A DNA stretch of 64,000 nt from Ophiostoma sp. CBS 140.51 (lineage: Eukaryota; Ascomycota; Sordariomycetes; Ophiostomatales; Ophiostomataceae). The number at the start of each line of letters is the position of its first letter. Position 1 is the stretch's first letter. Under the pieces are notes generated by a model that saw only the letters and a list, made by a program, of their open reading frames with translations, made no database searches and had not been told where the DNA came from. The translations under genes and the position numbers were made by a program. The DNA lies in contig JANSLP010000129.1 in the NCBI GenBank assembly GCA_029298735.1, positions 19,175-83,174 on the forward strand, read 5' to 3'. This document shows, one piece after another, positions 61,932 through 64,000 of this stretch.

Positions 61932-63754
61932 ATGGCTTCCAACAAAGTCATTCCCACCGAGAACGAGCTCAAGGCCTTCAACCTCGACGACCCGCAGACC
62001 ATTGAGCTGATCCAGCATGCCCGCGATGGCCACGAGGCCGATGCCAAGCTTACGCTGCTCGAGGCCGTCAAGAAGTACAAGAAGGCCTGCTTCTGGGCTC
62101 TCTTTCTCTCCACCAGTTTGATCATGGAAGGTTATGATCTGGTGATTGTAAGTCGCATCTCTACTGTTTCCTGCCGTCCACGATTCCTCATACTAATGCG
62201 ATTCTCTTCCAGATTACATCATTTTATGGCCAGACACAGTTCAAGGAGCGTTTCGGCACGGTCGACCCTGCGACAGGCGACAAGCTCATCACGGCACCCT
62301 GGCAGTCCGGCCTCAGCAACTCGTCCGTCGTCGGTCAGCTGGCCGGTCTTCTGATCAACGCCTGGGCCCAGGACAGATTCGGTAACCGTCCCACGATGAT
62401 GGCCTTTATGGCCTGGCTGCTCGCTGCCATTTTCATCCCCGTTTTTGCTCCCTCGCTGCCGGTTCTTGCTTTTGGTGAGGCCATGTGCGGCATCGGCTGG
62501 GGTGTTTTCCAGACGCTCTCCACTGCCTACGCCTGCGAGGTCGTTCCTCCTATTGTCCGCCCCTACGTCACAGGCTACGTCTGCATGTGCTGGGGTGCCG
62601 GTATCCTGCTGTCGTCCGGTGTCGTCCGCGCCGTGGCCAGCATCGACGGCGACTGGGGCTGGCGTCTGCCCTTTGTCATCCAGTGGGTGTGGCCCCTGCC
62701 CATCATTATTGGCACTTTCTTCGCTCCCGAGTCGCCCTGGAACTCGGTTCGTCGTGGCAAGGAGGACGAGGCCCGCAAGAACCTCAAGCGCCTACGTGAG
62801 GACACCCCCGACAGAGACTTGGAGGTCGAGGCCGCTCTGGCCCTGATTGTCCACACGATGCGCCTCGAAGATGCCGAGACGGAGGGCTCAACCTTTTTCG
62901 ACTGCTTCCGTGGCACTAACCTGCGCCGTACCGAGATCAACTGTGTCGTCTGGGCTGCCCAGATTCTATGCGGTAACGCCATCCTCGGCTACTCGGTCGA
63001 GTTCCTCGAGGTTGCCGGCTTCAATGAGCTACAGGCTTTTGACCTCAACATTTCCCTGTCAGCTTGCTACATTGTCGGCGGTATCATCTGCTGGTTGCTC
63101 TTCCCCCACTTTGGCCGTGCCACCATCTACATGAGCGGTTTGCTGTTTATGTTCTTTTGTCTGCTCGCCATTGGTGGTCTCGGATTTTCGACGAATCCGA
63201 ATGCCAACATCGCCGTCGGTATTCTTTTGGTTATCTCGACCCTCGTCAACATGATTACCATTGGCCCTGTCTGTTATCCCATTGTGTCTGAGACGCCGTC
63301 AGGTCGCCTTCGCTACAAGACCATTGTCATTGGCCGTTTCGTTTACAACCTTACCGGTATCTTCAACAACTCGGTCACGCCTCGCATGCTGTCTGCTTTG
63401 TGTAAGCCCTCTTCTCGTATCCATAAACATTTGAAAACATACTAACGCGTGATAGCCTGGAACTGGGGCGCCAAGTCGGGTCTCTTCTATGCCGGCACCA
63501 ACCTGCTTTGCCTCATCTGGTGCTGGTTCCGTCTGCCCGAGACCAAGGACCGCACCTTTGGTGAGATTGACATTCTGTTTGAGAACAAGGTGCCCGCTCG
63601 CAAGTTCAAGTACACCAAGGTTGATCGTAAGTTTAAGACCCTCACCCAAAACTCTTTTGTCTTGTTCGTATGCTAACTCTTCCCAGAATTCGCTCATCAG
63701 GGTGAGATCAACGAGAAGTCGGGCGCCGTCGAGCATGTCGACGAGGTTGCTTAA
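61932..63754 (+). CDS. MFS sugar porter, maltose/alpha-glucoside permease-like
   Basis: Proton/sugar symporter of the SP family. Exons 61932-62147, 62213-63401, 63456-63626 and 63687-63754, in phase, encode 547 residues. MEGYDLVI closes helix 1; QDRFGNRP follows helix 2; the helix 4-5 region has LSTAYACEVVPPIVRPYVTGY in place of the usual YxxExxP-R motif; PESPWNSVRRGK follows helix 6; FGRATIYM is the second-half A-like motif; ETPSGRLRYKT follows helix 10; PETKDRTFGEID closes the last helix. Helix 7 carries QILCGN where typical hexose porters have QQxxG. Co-location and shared promoter with GH127 suggest uptake of arabinose oligosaccharides or a related sugar, by inference. Confidence 0.9.
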
Positions 63755-63920
63755 GCGAACATGCGAATCCTACCTACTTCCACAAGTACATTATTCCAGA
63801 ACAATCAGTAGCACACCAATATTTTCTTTCAATATGTAGCCTTTAGTTCAACTTCAAATACCATTTTGCATTCTGGTTTCTTCATATAAACTCCCATACA
63901 TTCTTGTAAAATATCAAATA

Positions 63921-64000
63921 TCATTCAACTTTGTCTTTGTCGCACCCGGTGTCATCAACCAGCTCCAGCCTCTGTTCATCCAGCGCCGTGACATTTACGA
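63921..64000 (+). pseudogene. 5'-truncated PDR-type ABC transporter fragment (runs off window)
   Basis: In one frame to the right edge, the sequence reads [17 protein letters not shown] then LFIQRRDIY. This matches the second transmembrane domain of full-size PDR/AtrB-type ABC multidrug transporters, about 1200 residues into such proteins. The ~165 bp upstream up to the sugar-porter stop cannot hold the missing ~1200 codons, and no upstream exon fits. So the fragment is cut at its 5' end. It may continue beyond 64000. It could be a relic or part of a rearranged gene. Confidence 0.62.

Overview
The window is nuclear DNA of a filamentous ascomycete, most likely a sordariomycete-like Pezizomycotina. 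The evidence is short GT..AG introns of about 50-80 nt with CTAAC-type branch points, a HET-domain gene, a Zn(II)2Cys6 regulator, MFS and GH families typical of moulds, and LTR remnants that differ by C-to-T/G-to-A changes. I resolved exon boundaries by eye from splice signals, reading-frame phase and protein continuity; all multi-exon models given are in phase.

Region 1 (1-27.7 kb) is a conserved housekeeping block: MAD1 (cut by the left edge), the endocytic adaptor SYP1, a small CoA-binding protein, the ribosome-quality-control ligase LTN1, palmitoyl-protein thioesterase PPT1, a small orphan gene, an AYR1-like reductase, a Tos4/Plm2-like FHA protein, a nucleolar ribosomal-L1-domain protein and an aldo/keto reductase.

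Region 2 (27.7-38.2 kb) is an accessory island. Two LTRs of the same family lie in inverted orientation (28783-29309 on +, 35858-36385 on -). They enclose a head-to-head pair of AIG1/TRAFAC-like GTPase genes. One (29770-32158, -) fuses the G domain to a coiled coil and a WD40 propeller. The other (32816-35244, +) has a G domain, a long coiled coil and a C-terminal membrane tail. Just beyond the second gene is a 5' fragment of LYS2, broken close to an LTR. A small cysteine-rich secreted protein with beta/gamma-crystallin-like spacing follows. The GTPase pair is the best candidate for an undescribed system: its layout resembles fungal NLR-type sensors (switch domain plus WD40) beside a membrane-anchored partner.

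Region 3 (38.2-64 kb) is metabolic and accessory. It holds a GH78 alpha-L-rhamnosidase, an intron-rich sugar porter, a HET-domain protein, a DUF5519 protein, a flavin monooxygenase divergent from a Zn(II)2Cys6 regulator, an M19 dipeptidase, a DAL5/FEN2-type permease, and a GH127 beta-L-arabinofuranosidase divergent from a second sugar porter. The GH127/porter promoter has five copies of the octamer CGGTGGGA plus CreA-type sites, which suggests co-regulated use of plant side-chain sugars. The right edge has a short 5'-truncated PDR-type ABC transporter fragment. I found no tRNA, rRNA or CRISPR array.
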